Notes: generated by a model from the sequence alone, not told the origin. Positions 1-6,592 are shown, counted from the first letter of the stretch. The stretch is 8,295 nucleotides of DNA from an uncultured Ventosimonas sp. (GCA_945283395.1 CALYQH010000049.1:1-8295); one strand, 5' to 3'. A program made the numbers and translations.

Positions 1-708
1 TCTAACATTAACCTAAATCTTAGAGGATTATATATAAAAGGTAATTTGGACTGGCAGCTAGGCAAACAAACTACTTTTAATGGTCAGTTATCAGGGAAAA
101 ATATCGAAAATATTTTGAAAAATTGGGGTATTAAACCTAGCATTACTGCTAAATCTTTCAATGCTTTTATCACTGGTTCATGGCCAGGTGATCCTACTAA
201 TTTAAGCCTTACAAACTTTACGGGTAAGATAAATTCCCAATTCAAAACGGGCAGATTACTTACTGTTGATGACTCGTCTACAAATATCTTAAGGGTATTT
301 GGGATATTAAATTCAGAATCTATCACTAGAAGACTTAGATTAGATTTTTCTGACTTATTTAAATCAGGGCTTACTTATGATCATATTAAAGGGGAATTTA
401 CCAGTCAAAATGGAATTTACCAAACCAGTATCCCCTTTGAATTAGAAGGCCCCTCTATGTTAATGTCGATGGCAGGGCAACTTAATATGAATAATCAACA
501 AATTAGTGCCATTCTAAGAGTTGGTGTTCCTTTAGGATCCAATATTTCCTTAGCTACTTTAGCGGTAGCTCCTCCTATTGGTGGTGCTATGCTAATAGTA
601 GACCATTTCTTTGGTAATCAACTGATGAAACTGGCAGCTGTGACTTATAATATTCAAGGAGATTGGAATAATCCCTCCATAACCTTAAGCACTCCTATTA
701 ATAAATAA
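1..708 (+). CDS. yhdP: YhdP-family AsmA-like envelope protein, C-terminal part (5' end outside window)
   Basis: The frame is open from base 1 to the TAA at 706-708, giving 235 visible residues, so the gene starts outside the window; the TTG at 46 is an internal codon, not the start. The visible part matches the C-terminal section of YhdP/TIGR02099-type AsmA-like proteins. It has a conserved LRLDFSDLF stretch at about residues 112-120 of the fragment, followed by a G-TYDHIKGEF segment, a hydrophobic glycine-rich run (APPIGGAMLIVDHFFG, about 190-205), and the closing YNIQGDWNNPSITL signature about 10 residues before the stop. YhdP is a large inner-membrane-anchored periplasmic protein (well over 1,000 residues) that in E. 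coli acts with TamB and YdbH in moving phospholipids to the outer membrane. The gene converges on rplS. No GC-rich terminator lies close behind the stop; the nearest hairpin is at 969-996. Family is fairly sure; exact orthology is inferred. Confidence 0.82.
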   Translation, partial: SNINLNLRGLYIKGNLDWQLGKQTTFNGQLSGKNIENILKNWGIKPSITAKSFNAFITGSWPGDPTNLSLTNFTGKINSQFKTGRLLTVDDSSTNILRVFGILNSESITRRLRLDFSDLFKSGLTYDHIKGEFTSQNGIYQTSIPFELEGPSMLMSMAGQLNMNNQQISAILRVGVPLGSNISLATLAVAPPIGGAMLIVDHFFGNQLMKLAAVTYNIQGDWNNPSITLSTPINK

Positions 709-786
709 CTACTAGATATAAAAAAAACTATTTTAACTTAATAAGATAAAAGATTTTTATTTATTAAAGATGCCCCTGCTATAAGC

Positions 787-815
787 TTGTCTCTACTTTA
801 GGTAGTAGTTATATA
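787..815 (+). promoter_or_regulatory. Candidate sigma-70 promoter in the yhdP-rplS gap
   Basis: TTGTCT (787-792) and TATATA (810-815) are separated by 17 nt, a plausible sigma-70 arrangement pointing toward the 29-codon ORF and the terminator hairpin. A 5-bp dyad, CTACT/AGTAG (793-797 and 804-808), sits in the spacer. In such AT-rich sequence chance matches are common, so this is weak. Confidence 0.25.
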
Positions 816-845
816 GTATCGCTCTTTTAATGGGTTAATAGCACC

Positions 846-935
846 ATGCTAATGAACAAAGCAACAACAAGCAGCTGCTTAACTTCTAATAAAGATATTA
901 AAAGACTAATAAGAGTAAATTCAGAAATTAGCTAA
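846..935 (+). CDS. Possible 29-residue small ORF, unrecognised
   Basis: ATG at 846 opens a 29-codon frame ending in TAA at 933-935, with a second in-frame ATG at 852. The peptide is polar, rich in Ser, Thr, Lys and Asn, has one Cys, and has no membrane segment or signal peptide. No Shine-Dalgarno sequence is visible within 15 nt upstream. The only support is its position between the candidate promoter at 787-815 and the hairpin at 973-992. It may well be noncoding sequence or part of a small RNA. I do not recognise it and propose no function. Confidence 0.12.
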   Translation: MLMNKATTSSCLTSNKDIKRLIRVNSEIS

Positions 936-968
936 TAACTGGTATTTCTGCTAAAAATAACATGCCAT

Positions 969-996
969 AAAAAACCCGCATAATAGCGGGTTCTTT
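969..996 (-). terminator. Rho-independent terminator of the rpsP-rimM-trmD-rplS operon
   Basis: AACCCGC (973-979) pairs perfectly with GCGGGTT (986-992) around a 6-nt ATAATA loop. Read on the - strand the hairpin is followed directly by a run of T residues (complement of 969-974), the canonical arrangement. It begins 23 nt after the rplS stop. On the + strand the hairpin is followed only by CTTT, so it may work weakly in both directions and also end transcripts coming from yhdP. Confidence 0.88.
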
Positions 997-1015
997 AAAA
1001 AAAATATTGGATAAA

Positions 1016-1393
1016 TTATTCAGCAGTTGGCTCCTGAACTTGCTTAGCCAATTTTTCTTTAATACGAGCAGCTTTACCTGAAAGCTCACGTAAGTAGTAA
1101 AGCTTAGCTTTACGAACATCACCACGACGTTTAACAGCAATGCTATCCACAATAGGGCTATAAGTTTGGAAAGTACGCTCAACTCCTATACCACTAGAAA
1201 TTTTACGCACAGTAAAAGCACTATTCAAACCACGGTTACGCTTACTTATTACAATACCTTCAAAAGCCTGTAAACGAGTACGCTCACCTTCTACTACCCG
1301 CACTTGAACAACAATAGTGTCGCCTGGTGCAAATGCAGGGATTTCTTTGGACATTTGTTCAGCTTCAAGCTGAGCAATAATTTTATTTGTCAT
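1016..1393 (-). CDS. rplS: 50S ribosomal protein bL19
   Basis: This 125-residue protein is bL19 of the large ribosomal subunit, which lies at the interface with the 30S subunit. The N-terminal helix ([21 protein letters not shown]), the barrel segment [33 protein letters not shown] (about 23-55), [11 protein letters not shown] (70-80) and the basic C-terminal block [26 protein letters not shown] (89-114) are all present. The protein is about 10 residues longer than the usual 115-116 because of an acidic/Gln-rich tail after residue 115. The ATG has a strong Shine-Dalgarno sequence, TAGGAG, 7 nt upstream. It is the last gene of the operon, 30 nt after trmD and 23 nt before the terminator hairpin. 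Identity is certain. Confidence 0.98.
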   Translation of the reverse strand: MTNKIIAQLEAEQMSKEIPAFAPGDTIVVQVRVVEGERTRLQAFEGIVISKRNRGLNSAFTVRKISSGIGVERTFQTYSPIVDSIAVKRRGDVRKAKLYYLRELSGKAARIKEKLAKQVQEPTAE

Positions 1394-1400
1394 ACTAATG

Positions 1401-1406
1401 CTCCTA
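1401..1406 (-). promoter_or_regulatory. Strong ribosome binding site of rplS
   Basis: On the - strand TAGGAG lies 7 nt before the rplS ATG. It is the best Shine-Dalgarno match in the operon and stands alone in the 30-nt trmD-rplS gap. This fits the need for more bL19 than TrmD from the same mRNA (inference). Confidence 0.8.
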
Positions 1407-1423
1407 AGGCTATTTTAGTTAAC

Positions 1424-2182
1424 TTAGCCATCGATACGTTTACTATCGTTCTGCTCACTAAAATAATCAGCAAGCAGCTGTTGTTCTTCTCCAGAAAGCG
1501 AGCGGCTATCCAGAAGATCAGCACGACGTTCTTTCGTTCGCCCTAGGGCTTGCTTTAAACGCCAACGCCGGATGTGTTCATGATTACCACTTAGTAGAAC
1601 CCCAGGAACACCTTCTCCCCTATAGACTTCAGGTCGTGTATAGTGGGGACAATCTAACAAACCATCCATAAAGGAGTCTTGTTGTGCTGATTCATTACAT
1701 CCTAATGAACCAGGTAATTGTCTTGTAATGGCATCTATCACTACCATAGCTGGCAACTCACCACCAGATAGTACATAGTCGCCTATCGACCATTCTTCAT
1801 CTACAAAGTTGTTTATAAATCTCTCATCAATGCCTTCATAACGCCCAGCTATCAGAATGAATGCTTGTTCTTTAGTCAACCGCTGAATAGCTTCTTGCGT
1901 TAACTTTTTACCTTGAGGCGATAAATAAATAACTTTTGTATTAGTTAATACATTATTTTTAGCTGCTAGTAATGCAGCTTCCAAGGGTGCTATTTTCATC
2001 ACCATGCCAGGCCCACCACCAAATGGCCTATCATCTACTGTATGATGTTGATCATAGGTATAATCTCTTGGATTATGATAATTAACTGATATAATCCCTT
2101 GCCGCACTGCCCTTCCAGTAATGCCAAAGGCTGTTATAGCTTTAAACATTTCAGGAAATAGGGTAATGAGTTCAAATTGCAT
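1424..2182 (-). CDS. trmD: tRNA (guanine37-N1)-methyltransferase TrmD
   Basis: TrmD is a SPOUT-class enzyme that uses S-adenosylmethionine to methylate N1 of G37 next to the anticodon in a subset of tRNAs, preventing +1 frameshifts. The chosen 252-residue product shows LFPEMF (8-13), the knot and cofactor motifs [10 protein letters not shown] (87-96), [10 protein letters not shown] (113-122) and [28 protein letters not shown] (131-158), then [21 protein letters not shown] (169-189) and [15 protein letters not shown]154 and D169, reported as catalytically important in E. coli TrmD, fall at the same numbers here. An upstream TTG at 2188 would add only two residues. The ATG at 2182 is preferred because it aligns with the family N-terminus and has AGG 8 nt upstream. 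The gene starts 16 nt after rimM. Confidence 0.97.
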   Translation of the reverse strand: MQFELITLFPEMFKAITAFGITGRAVRQGIISVNYHNPRDYTYDQHHTVDDRPFGGGPGMVMKIAPLEAALLAAKNNVLTNTKVIYLSPQGKKLTQEAIQRLTKEQAFILIAGRYEGIDERFINNFVDEEWSIGDYVLSGGELPAMVVIDAITRQLPGSLGCNESAQQDSFMDGLLDCPHYTRPEVYRGEGVPGVLLSGNHEHIRRWRLKQALGRTKERRADLLDSRSLSGEEQQLLADYFSEQNDSKRIDG

Positions 2183-2198
2183 GACCAACGCCTATGAG

Positions 2199-2720
2199 TT
2201 AGAACTCTGCATCCCAATCAACGGTTAGCTCTTTTGCATTTAAATCAATAGCTAGTACACATGACTCTATATAAGGCAGCAAACGCTCTCTATCATCAAT
2301 ACTATCAATACAAGGTTTGACCACTAATACATCATTAGCACCGGTTTCTAGTAGATAATCAACGATACCTAATAATTGATATTGTTGATTTATCACTTTT
2401 AAACCTTGTAGCTGATACCAATAATACTCACCATTAGCTAATGTTGGTAGCTCATTTTTAACAACACAGATTTCAAAATCTGCTAGCTTTCTTGCTTCTT
2501 CTCTATCAGTTAAATTTTCTAATTCAGCAACAAGCACTTTACCTTGAAGATGACCTGCTAATAATTTAACTACTTTTTGCTCTGCCCCATAACGTAATAT
2601 CCATTTTTTATAATCAAGAATATTATCTATAGGATCAGTAAAAGAATAAACTTTTACAGCGCCACGAACACCGTGTACTGAAACTATTTTACCTAATACT
2701 ACCAGTTCATTATCAAGCAT
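2199..2720 (-). CDS. rimM: Ribosome maturation factor RimM
   Basis: RimM binds the 30S subunit head through protein uS19 and assists processing and folding of the 16S rRNA 3' domain. The 173-residue product has the usual length. The N-terminal RimM domain begins VLGKIVSVHGVRGAVKVYSFTDP (8-30). The C-terminal PRC-barrel domain follows, with the conserved GEYYWYQLQGLKV (97-109) carrying the aromatic YYW motif, the segment GIVDYLLETGANDVLVV (118-134) and the closing LLPYIESCVLAIDLNAKELTVDW. The ATG at 2720 is the only sensible start; a modest AGG-type binding site (TAGGTAG) lies about 11 nt upstream. It sits 17 nt after rpsP and 16 nt before trmD, the standard gene order. Confidence 0.97.
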   Translation of the reverse strand: MLDNELVVLGKIVSVHGVRGAVKVYSFTDPIDNILDYKKWILRYGAEQKVVKLLAGHLQGKVLVAELENLTDREEARKLADFEICVVKNELPTLANGEYYWYQLQGLKVINQQYQLLGIVDYLLETGANDVLVVKPCIDSIDDRERLLPYIESCVLAIDLNAKELTVDWDAEF

Positions 2721-2737
2721 AACTGGAAGCTACCTAA

Positions 2738-2989
2738 TTAAGCAGCAGCTTGAGCAGCTTCCTTTAATAAACTAGTTACGCGCTCAGAGAGTTGTGCACC
2801 TTGGTCTTTCCAGTAAGCAACACGTTCTTGATTTACATTTAATCTTACTTCACCGCCTGTAGCTACAGGATTAAAAAAGCCTACACGCTCAATAAAACGC
2901 CCATCACGAGCATTACGGCTATCAGTTACAGTTATATAATAAAAAGGACGCTTTTTAGAGCCTCCGCGCGCTAAACGAATAGTTACCAT
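2738..2989 (-). CDS. rpsP: 30S ribosomal protein bS16
   Basis: This 83-residue protein is bS16, an early-binding protein of the 30S body. The family hallmarks are complete: [19 protein letters not shown] (1-19), [21 protein letters not shown] (21-41), a variable loop, then [24 protein letters not shown] (53-76) and a short Ala-rich tail. The length matches the normal 82-83 residues. AGGAA lies 10 nt before the ATG, a slightly long spacing. It is the first gene of the rpsP-rimM-trmD-rplS operon and has its own promoter candidate in the 153-bp gap after ffh. Readthrough from ffh is possible too, since no hairpin terminator is visible in that gap. Confidence 0.98.
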   Translation of the reverse strand: MVTIRLARGGSKKRPFYYITVTDSRNARDGRFIERVGFFNPVATGGEVRLNVNQERVAYWKDQGAQLSERVTSLLKEAAQAAA

Positions 2990-3051
2990 GAAGATATTAT
3001 TCCTAAATTTAATTAATTACGTAAAAATATATAGAATATAAAAAGTGGCAT

Positions 3052-3079
3052 ATTTTATAGAAACTTCAGCCTTTTGCAA
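3052..3079 (-). promoter_or_regulatory. Likely sigma-70 promoter of the rpsP operon
   Basis: On the - strand TTGCAA (3074-3079) is followed after 16 nt by TAAAAT (3052-3057), matching four and five of the six consensus bases. Transcription would begin near 3045, giving a leader of about 55 nt before the rpsP ATG. The leader is almost pure A/T and shows no strong stem that would suggest a riboswitch or a ribosomal-protein autoregulatory fold. The position, in the only gap between ffh and the operon, supports it. Confidence 0.55.
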
Positions 3080-3142
3080 ATAACTTTTTTTATTTCTTTC
3101 ACAAATAAGGAAAATTCATAATAAATAAGCTACCCTTCCTAC

Positions 3143-4525
3143 TTAAAAGCGATGCTTAGCTCTACCACCTATGGGTAAAACATTAGTTAAGCCTCGCACC
3201 ATTTTAGTGAGGCCACCAGCTCCCATCACTTTTTTCATCATTTTTTGCATTTGTTTATGCTGTTTGATCAAGCGGCTAACATCTTGAATTTGAGTACCAG
3301 ACCCAGAAGCTATACGGCGTTTACGTGAGCCATTGATAAGTTCTGGATCACGGCGCTCAGCCATAGTCATGGAACTAATTATAGCCTCCATCTGTATGAA
3401 TTGCTTCTCAGCCACATCTTGTTTACCACTTAATTCAGCTAAGTTAACGCCATTCATCATAGGTAACTTATCCATTAAACTACCTAATCCACCCATATTC
3501 TTCATTTGTCTTAATTGATCACGAAAATCCTCTAAGTCAAAGCCTTTTCCTTTCTTGATCTTACGGGTTAGTTTTTCTGCTTTTTCTTTATCAAGTTTTT
3601 GTTCTGCCTGCTCAATTAAGCTAAGCATATCCCCCATACCTAAGATACGGGTTGCAATACGTTCAGGATAAAATGGCTCTAGCGCTTCAGTTTTTTCACC
3701 AACGCCTAAGAACTTAATAGGCTTACCAGTAATAGCTCTAACTGATAAAGCAGCACCACCTCGAGCATCTCCATCTACTTTGGTAAGGATGACTCCTGTT
3801 AAAGGCAATGCGTCGTTGAAAGCTTTAGCTGTGTTAGCCGCATCTTGGCCCGTCATGGCATCAACGACAAACAAGGTTTCAACAGGTTTTACCGCTGCAT
3901 GAAGGGCTTTAATTTCGTCCATCATCTCTTCATCAATATGAAGCCGGCCAGCAGTATCTACTAATACCACATCAATAAATTTTAATTTAGCTTCCGCGAT
4001 AGCAGCTTTCGCTATATCTACTGGCTGTTGTTCAGAAGTAGAGGAAAAAAAAGTCACTCCTACTTCATGAGCTAATGTTTCTAATTGTTTAATGGCAGCA
4101 GGGCGATAAACATCTGCTGAAACCACCAAAACAGATTTTTTTCTACGCTCTTTCAAGAAGCGGGCAAGTTTAGCAACAGTTGTTGTTTTACCAGCACCTT
4201 GTAAACCAGCCATTAAGATAATAGCAGGAGGCACCGCATTTAAAGCAAGATCTTCGTTAGCAGCTCCCATGAGCTGTTCTAACTCAGTTTGTACTATTTT
4301 AACGAAAGCTTGTCCCGGTGATAAATTTTTCATCACCTCAGTACCTATAGCCTTCTCTCTAACTTTTTCAATGAAATCTTTAACAACAGGCAAGGCGACA
4401 TCAGCTTCTAATAAAGCCATCCTTACTTCTCTTAATGTATCCTTAATATTGTCATCTGTTAGTTTAGCTTGGCCTGTTAGGTGACGTAATGTCTTAGATA
4501 GGCGCTCGGTTAAATTATCAAACAT
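3143..4525 (-). CDS. ffh: Signal recognition particle protein Ffh (SRP54 homologue)
   Basis: Ffh pairs with 4.5S RNA to form the bacterial SRP, which binds hydrophobic signal sequences leaving the ribosome and delivers them to FtsY at the membrane. The 460-residue product has all three domains. The N domain is a helical bundle (1-95). The GTPase G domain has GLQGAGKT (107-114), DVYRPAA (138-144), DTAGR (190-194), TKVDG (248-252) and GVGEK (274-278). The M domain has a Met/Gly-rich finger loop (about 345-357), the RNA-binding helix-turn-helix around SRKRRIASGSGTQIQDV (400-416) and a Met-rich end (HKQMQKMMKKVMG). GGAAG lies 6 nt before the ATG. It is transcribed away from trkH and toward rpsP. 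The 4.5S RNA gene is not in the window. Confidence 0.98.
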   Translation of the reverse strand: MFDNLTERLSKTLRHLTGQAKLTDDNIKDTLREVRMALLEADVALPVVKDFIEKVREKAIGTEVMKNLSPGQAFVKIVQTELEQLMGAANEDLALNAVPPAIILMAGLQGAGKTTTVAKLARFLKERRKKSVLVVSADVYRPAAIKQLETLAHEVGVTFFSSTSEQQPVDIAKAAIAEAKLKFIDVVLVDTAGRLHIDEEMMDEIKALHAAVKPVETLFVVDAMTGQDAANTAKAFNDALPLTGVILTKVDGDARGGAALSVRAITGKPIKFLGVGEKTEALEPFYPERIATRILGMGDMLSLIEQAEQKLDKEKAEKLTRKIKKGKGFDLEDFRDQLRQMKNMGGLGSLMDKLPMMNGVNLAELSGKQDVAEKQFIQMEAIISSMTMAERRDPELINGSRKRRIASGSGTQIQDVSRLIKQHKQMQKMMKKVMGAGGLTKMVRGLTNVLPIGGRAKHRF

Positions 4526-4563
4526 GGAACTCTTCCAGTGATGCTTAAAAATAATAAAAGCTT

Positions 4564-4592
4564 ATTATAGTAGGTATTTCACTTCTACTAAA
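4564..4592 (-). promoter_or_regulatory. Likely ffh promoter
   Basis: On the - strand there is a perfect TATAAT (4564-4569), with a weak TTTAGT (4587-4592) 17 nt upstream. Transcription would start near 4557, giving a leader of about 30 nt that contains the GGAAG ribosome binding site. An imperfectly centred dyad, TAGTAG/CTACTA (4568-4573 and 4585-4590), spans the spacer and could be an operator or chance. Confidence 0.5.
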
Positions 4593-4936
4593 AGTATTAT
4601 CTCATTTTTAATTAAGATTATGCGATCAACTTTACCATTTTGATACTTTTTATTTTTAAGTAATCTAATAATTATGACTGTTAAGCTGCTATTTAGAAGT
4701 TTCACTTATTTTTAATCAACTAACTAGTAAATTTGCAGTTTTTAATGTAAATAGACTAGCAATTGTTTAACATATTTTTTTGTTTTTATGACCATCTATT
4801 ACAGATGAAAAAGTTATATTAATATTATAAAATGTTGCTGCCAGTACTATAATCATATTTATTCTTTGTTAGCAATTAAATGCTTAGATTTTAAACTTAT
4901 ATGATCTAATTAACATATTAATTTATTGTTTTTACT

Positions 4937-4948
4937 ATCATTAATGAT
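4937..4948. repeat. Perfect 12-bp palindrome upstream of trkH
   Basis: ATCATTAATGAT reads identically on both strands. It lies about 38 bp upstream of the candidate trkH -35 element and 99 bp before the trkH ATG, a position typical of a dimeric regulator site. AT-rich sequence produces such palindromes by chance, and no second copy was found elsewhere in the window by eye. Confidence 0.35.
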
Positions 4949-4985
4949 GAGATAAGGATAATAATTGATTAGTTTAAAAAGAAGA

Positions 4986-5013
4986 TTACTATTAACTTAC
5001 AACCTCTTATAAT
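4986..5013 (+). promoter_or_regulatory. Candidate trkH promoter
   Basis: A perfect TATAAT (5008-5013) has a poor TTACTA (4986-4991) 16 nt upstream. Transcription near 5020 would leave a leader of only about 28 nt with no recognisable Shine-Dalgarno sequence. The weak -35 suggests either low basal activity or help from an activator. Confidence 0.4.
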
Positions 5014-5047
5014 AAGTTCTTCCTTTCATACGCATTAAATAGCTGTT

Positions 5048-6505
5048 ATGACTAAGCAAACGTTAAGTAGTGTTTCTTACATTGTGGGTTTCTTTTTAAT
5101 AGCCCTCTCTTTTAGTATGTTAGCCCTGTTAATTACTGTATTCATTTTTGAACATACAGCTAGTGATATCGCAGCATTTTTCTGGTCTATTATTTTTACT
5201 TTTTTTGCTGGCTTGTTTATGATTAAGCAAAAAGGTAATAAGCAAACCCATCTACGTCCAAGAGATATGTACTTATTAACGGCCAGCAGTTGGATTATAG
5301 TCTGCATTTTTGCAGCCCTGCCTATGACCATGATAAGTCATATTAGTTATACAGATGCTTTTTTTGAAGCCATGTCAGGCATTACTACAACAGGTGCAAC
5401 CGTATTATCTCATTTAGATGATTCTCCTAAAGGTCTCCTTATGTGGCGTTCTATGTTACATTGGATTGGTGGTGTTGGATTTATTGTGATGGCGGTAGCT
5501 GTGCTACCTATGTTAAGAGTAGGGGGCATGAGGTTATTCCAAACAGAGTCCTCAGAATGGTCAGAAGAAAAAGTACTACCCCGCTCACATATTATTGCCA
5601 AATATATATTAAGTATTTACTTAGTTTTCACCTTAATAGGTATTATTGGCTTTTATTGGGCTGGAATGTCGCTATTTGATGCTATCAATCACTCCATGAG
5701 CGCAGTTTCGACAGGAGGCTTTTCAACCTCAGACCAATCAATAGGCAAATTCCTACCCGCAACCCATTGGATAGCTATAGGCTTAATGCTACTCGGTAGC
5801 CTTCCTTTTTCTCTTTATGTTGCAACTATCAAAGGCAACTATCAAGCACTTTGGAAAGATGAACAAGTTAGGGGATTTTTTACCATTTTAACTATTTTCT
5901 GCTTATTGCTCACCCTTTGGCATTGGAAAAATACTGAAGAATCTTTTTTTGACTCACTACGGGTAGCCTCGGTTAGTGTAATCTCGGTAGTCACAACAAC
6001 TGGTTTTATGGTAGAAGATTATAGTAAATGGGGTGGTTTTGCTATGATTATCTTCTTCTATCTTACTTTCCTTGGTGGCTGCTCAGGTTCTACTACTGGG
6101 GGGTTAAAAATTTTCCGATTCCAAGTAACACTCAGGTTACTTAACGCCAATCTAAAACAACTTATCCATCCTAAAGCCATTATCCCACAAAAGTATAATG
6201 GCCATAATCTTGATGAAGAAATTGTGCGCTCTATTTTAACTTTTTCGTTTTTCTTTTGTTTTATTATAGCCATTATTGCCCTTATATTAGCTTTTCTTGG
6301 TTATGACATGGTGACGTCTTTAACAGGCGCGGTTACTACTGTTTGCAACGTAGGCCCTGGGTTAGGAGATGTCATAGGCCCTGCCAGTAATTTTGCTAGC
6401 TTACCTGACTTGGCTAAATGGGTACTCTCTTTTGGCATGTTATTGGGCCGGTTAGAAATAATTACTTTACTAGTTTTATTAATCCCTAGCTTCTGGCGCT
6501 ATTAA
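5048..6505 (+). CDS. trkH: Trk-type potassium uptake channel subunit TrkH
   Basis: TrkH is the ion-conducting inner-membrane subunit of the Trk K+ uptake system; it works as a dimer gated by the cytoplasmic nucleotide-binding protein TrkA. The 485-residue product has the normal full length and the pattern of four membrane-pore-membrane repeats plus two extra N-terminal membrane helices. The four pore loops with their filter glycines are visible: ITTTGAT (112-118), VSTGGF (220-225), VTTTGF (315-320) and TVCNVGPG (431-438). The glycine-rich GGCSGSTTGG (343-352) in the third repeat corresponds to the gating loop of the family. LRPRDMYLLT (69-78) is the conserved segment before the first repeat. 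ATG 5048 is the only start, since an in-frame TAA lies at 5036; no ribosome binding site is apparent. trkA is not in the window. No terminator separates it from the protease gene. Confidence 0.96.
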   Translation: MTKQTLSSVSYIVGFFLIALSFSMLALLITVFIFEHTASDIAAFFWSIIFTFFAGLFMIKQKGNKQTHLRPRDMYLLTASSWIIVCIFAALPMTMISHISYTDAFFEAMSGITTTGATVLSHLDDSPKGLLMWRSMLHWIGGVGFIVMAVAVLPMLRVGGMRLFQTESSEWSEEKVLPRSHIIAKYILSIYLVFTLIGIIGFYWAGMSLFDAINHSMSAVSTGGFSTSDQSIGKFLPATHWIAIGLMLLGSLPFSLYVATIKGNYQALWKDEQVRGFFTILTIFCLLLTLWHWKNTEESFFDSLRVASVSVISVVTTTGFMVEDYSKWGGFAMIIFFYLTFLGGCSGSTTGGLKIFRFQVTLRLLNANLKQLIHPKAIIPQKYNGHNLDEEIVRSILTFSFFFCFIIAIIALILAFLGYDMVTSLTGAVTTVCNVGPGLGDVIGPASNFASLPDLAKWVLSFGMLLGRLEIITLLVLLIPSFWRY

Positions 6506-6534
6506 CTAGCCTATCAACAAAATTATTCAGTCTA

Positions 6535-6562
6535 TTGAAATTTATAGATAACACCCCATCTA
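6535..6562 (+). promoter_or_regulatory. Heat-shock (sigma-32/RpoH) promoter of the Lon-family protease gene
   Basis: TTGAAA (6535-6540) is followed after 13 nt by CCCCATCTA (6554-6562). This matches the RpoH consensus (CTTGAAA, 12-15 nt, CCCCATNTA) almost completely, and the C-run is conspicuous in very AT-rich surroundings. Transcription would start near 6569, about 24 nt before the ATG. The TTGAAA could also serve a sigma-70 promoter with TCTATA or TATATA at 6559-6566, but the spacing is then long. lon genes are classic members of the heat-shock regulon in Proteobacteria. Confidence 0.75.
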
Positions 6563-6592
6563 TATAACAACGGTATTAGCTACGGATATATC

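Larger units (their letters stand above)
709..1015. other. Intergenic region between convergent yhdP and rplS
   Basis: This 307-bp AT-rich gap has no convincing gene. Directly after yhdP there are only weak A/T stems. From about 787 there is a candidate + strand promoter, and a 29-codon ORF runs from ATG 846 to TAA 935 without a clear Shine-Dalgarno sequence. A perfect 12-bp palindrome, AAGCAGCTGCTT, lies at 869-880 inside that ORF. The gap ends with the hairpin at 973-992, which would also stop a + strand transcript, although its + strand T-run (TTCTTT) is poor. A short transcript of roughly 170 nt could therefore exist, but nothing here matches a known RNA family that I recognise. Confidence 0.6.
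4526..5047. other. Long AT-rich divergent intergenic region, ffh / trkH
   Basis: This 522-bp gap has no gene that I can support. The ends carry outward promoter candidates for ffh (4564-4592) and trkH (4986-5013), both with a TATAATAAG -10 region. Between them, a third possible -10, TATAAT at 4848-4853, has a weak TTATAA (4825-4830) 17 nt upstream. There is an A/T inverted repeat, AATTAA-CATA-TTAATT (4908-4923), and a perfect 12-bp palindrome (4937-4948). No GC-rich hairpin, tRNA, 4.5S RNA or insertion-sequence end is visible. The length is generous for two housekeeping promoters, and the base composition is clearly more A/T-rich than that of the flanking genes. Confidence 0.6.

Noticed and set aside
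46..48. TTG as a start codon for the first + strand gene.
   Set aside because: The frame is open back to base 1 without a stop, and the protein family is far longer than the visible part, so this codon is internal.
709..780. A/T stem after yhdP as its terminator.
   Set aside because: Pairing around 735-770 is interrupted and contains almost no G-C pairs, so it is too weak to call.
928..1182. 84-codon frame on the - strand overlapping the rplS 3' end and its terminator.
   Set aside because: It overlaps a certain ribosomal protein gene in another frame, spans the terminator hairpin, and has no ribosome binding site or recognisable family.
4950..4970. Fur-box-like GATAAG-GATAAT repeats near the 12-bp palindrome.
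   Set aside because: Only one hexamer fits well and the third departs from the pattern. trkH is not an expected iron-regulated gene.
4965..5012. Short leader-peptide-like frame, TTG start with AAGGA 6 nt upstream, 15 Leu/Arg-rich residues, upstream of trkH.
   Set aside because: It overlaps the candidate trkH -10 element, uses a rare start codon, and has no attenuator hairpin after it. Its composition is what AT-rich sequence gives by chance.
5077..5331. Antisense frames inside trkH, for example 84 codons here and 63-71 codons at 5410-5601 and 6058-6273.
   Set aside because: These are shadows of a membrane protein gene with strong full-length homology and show no start signals of their own.
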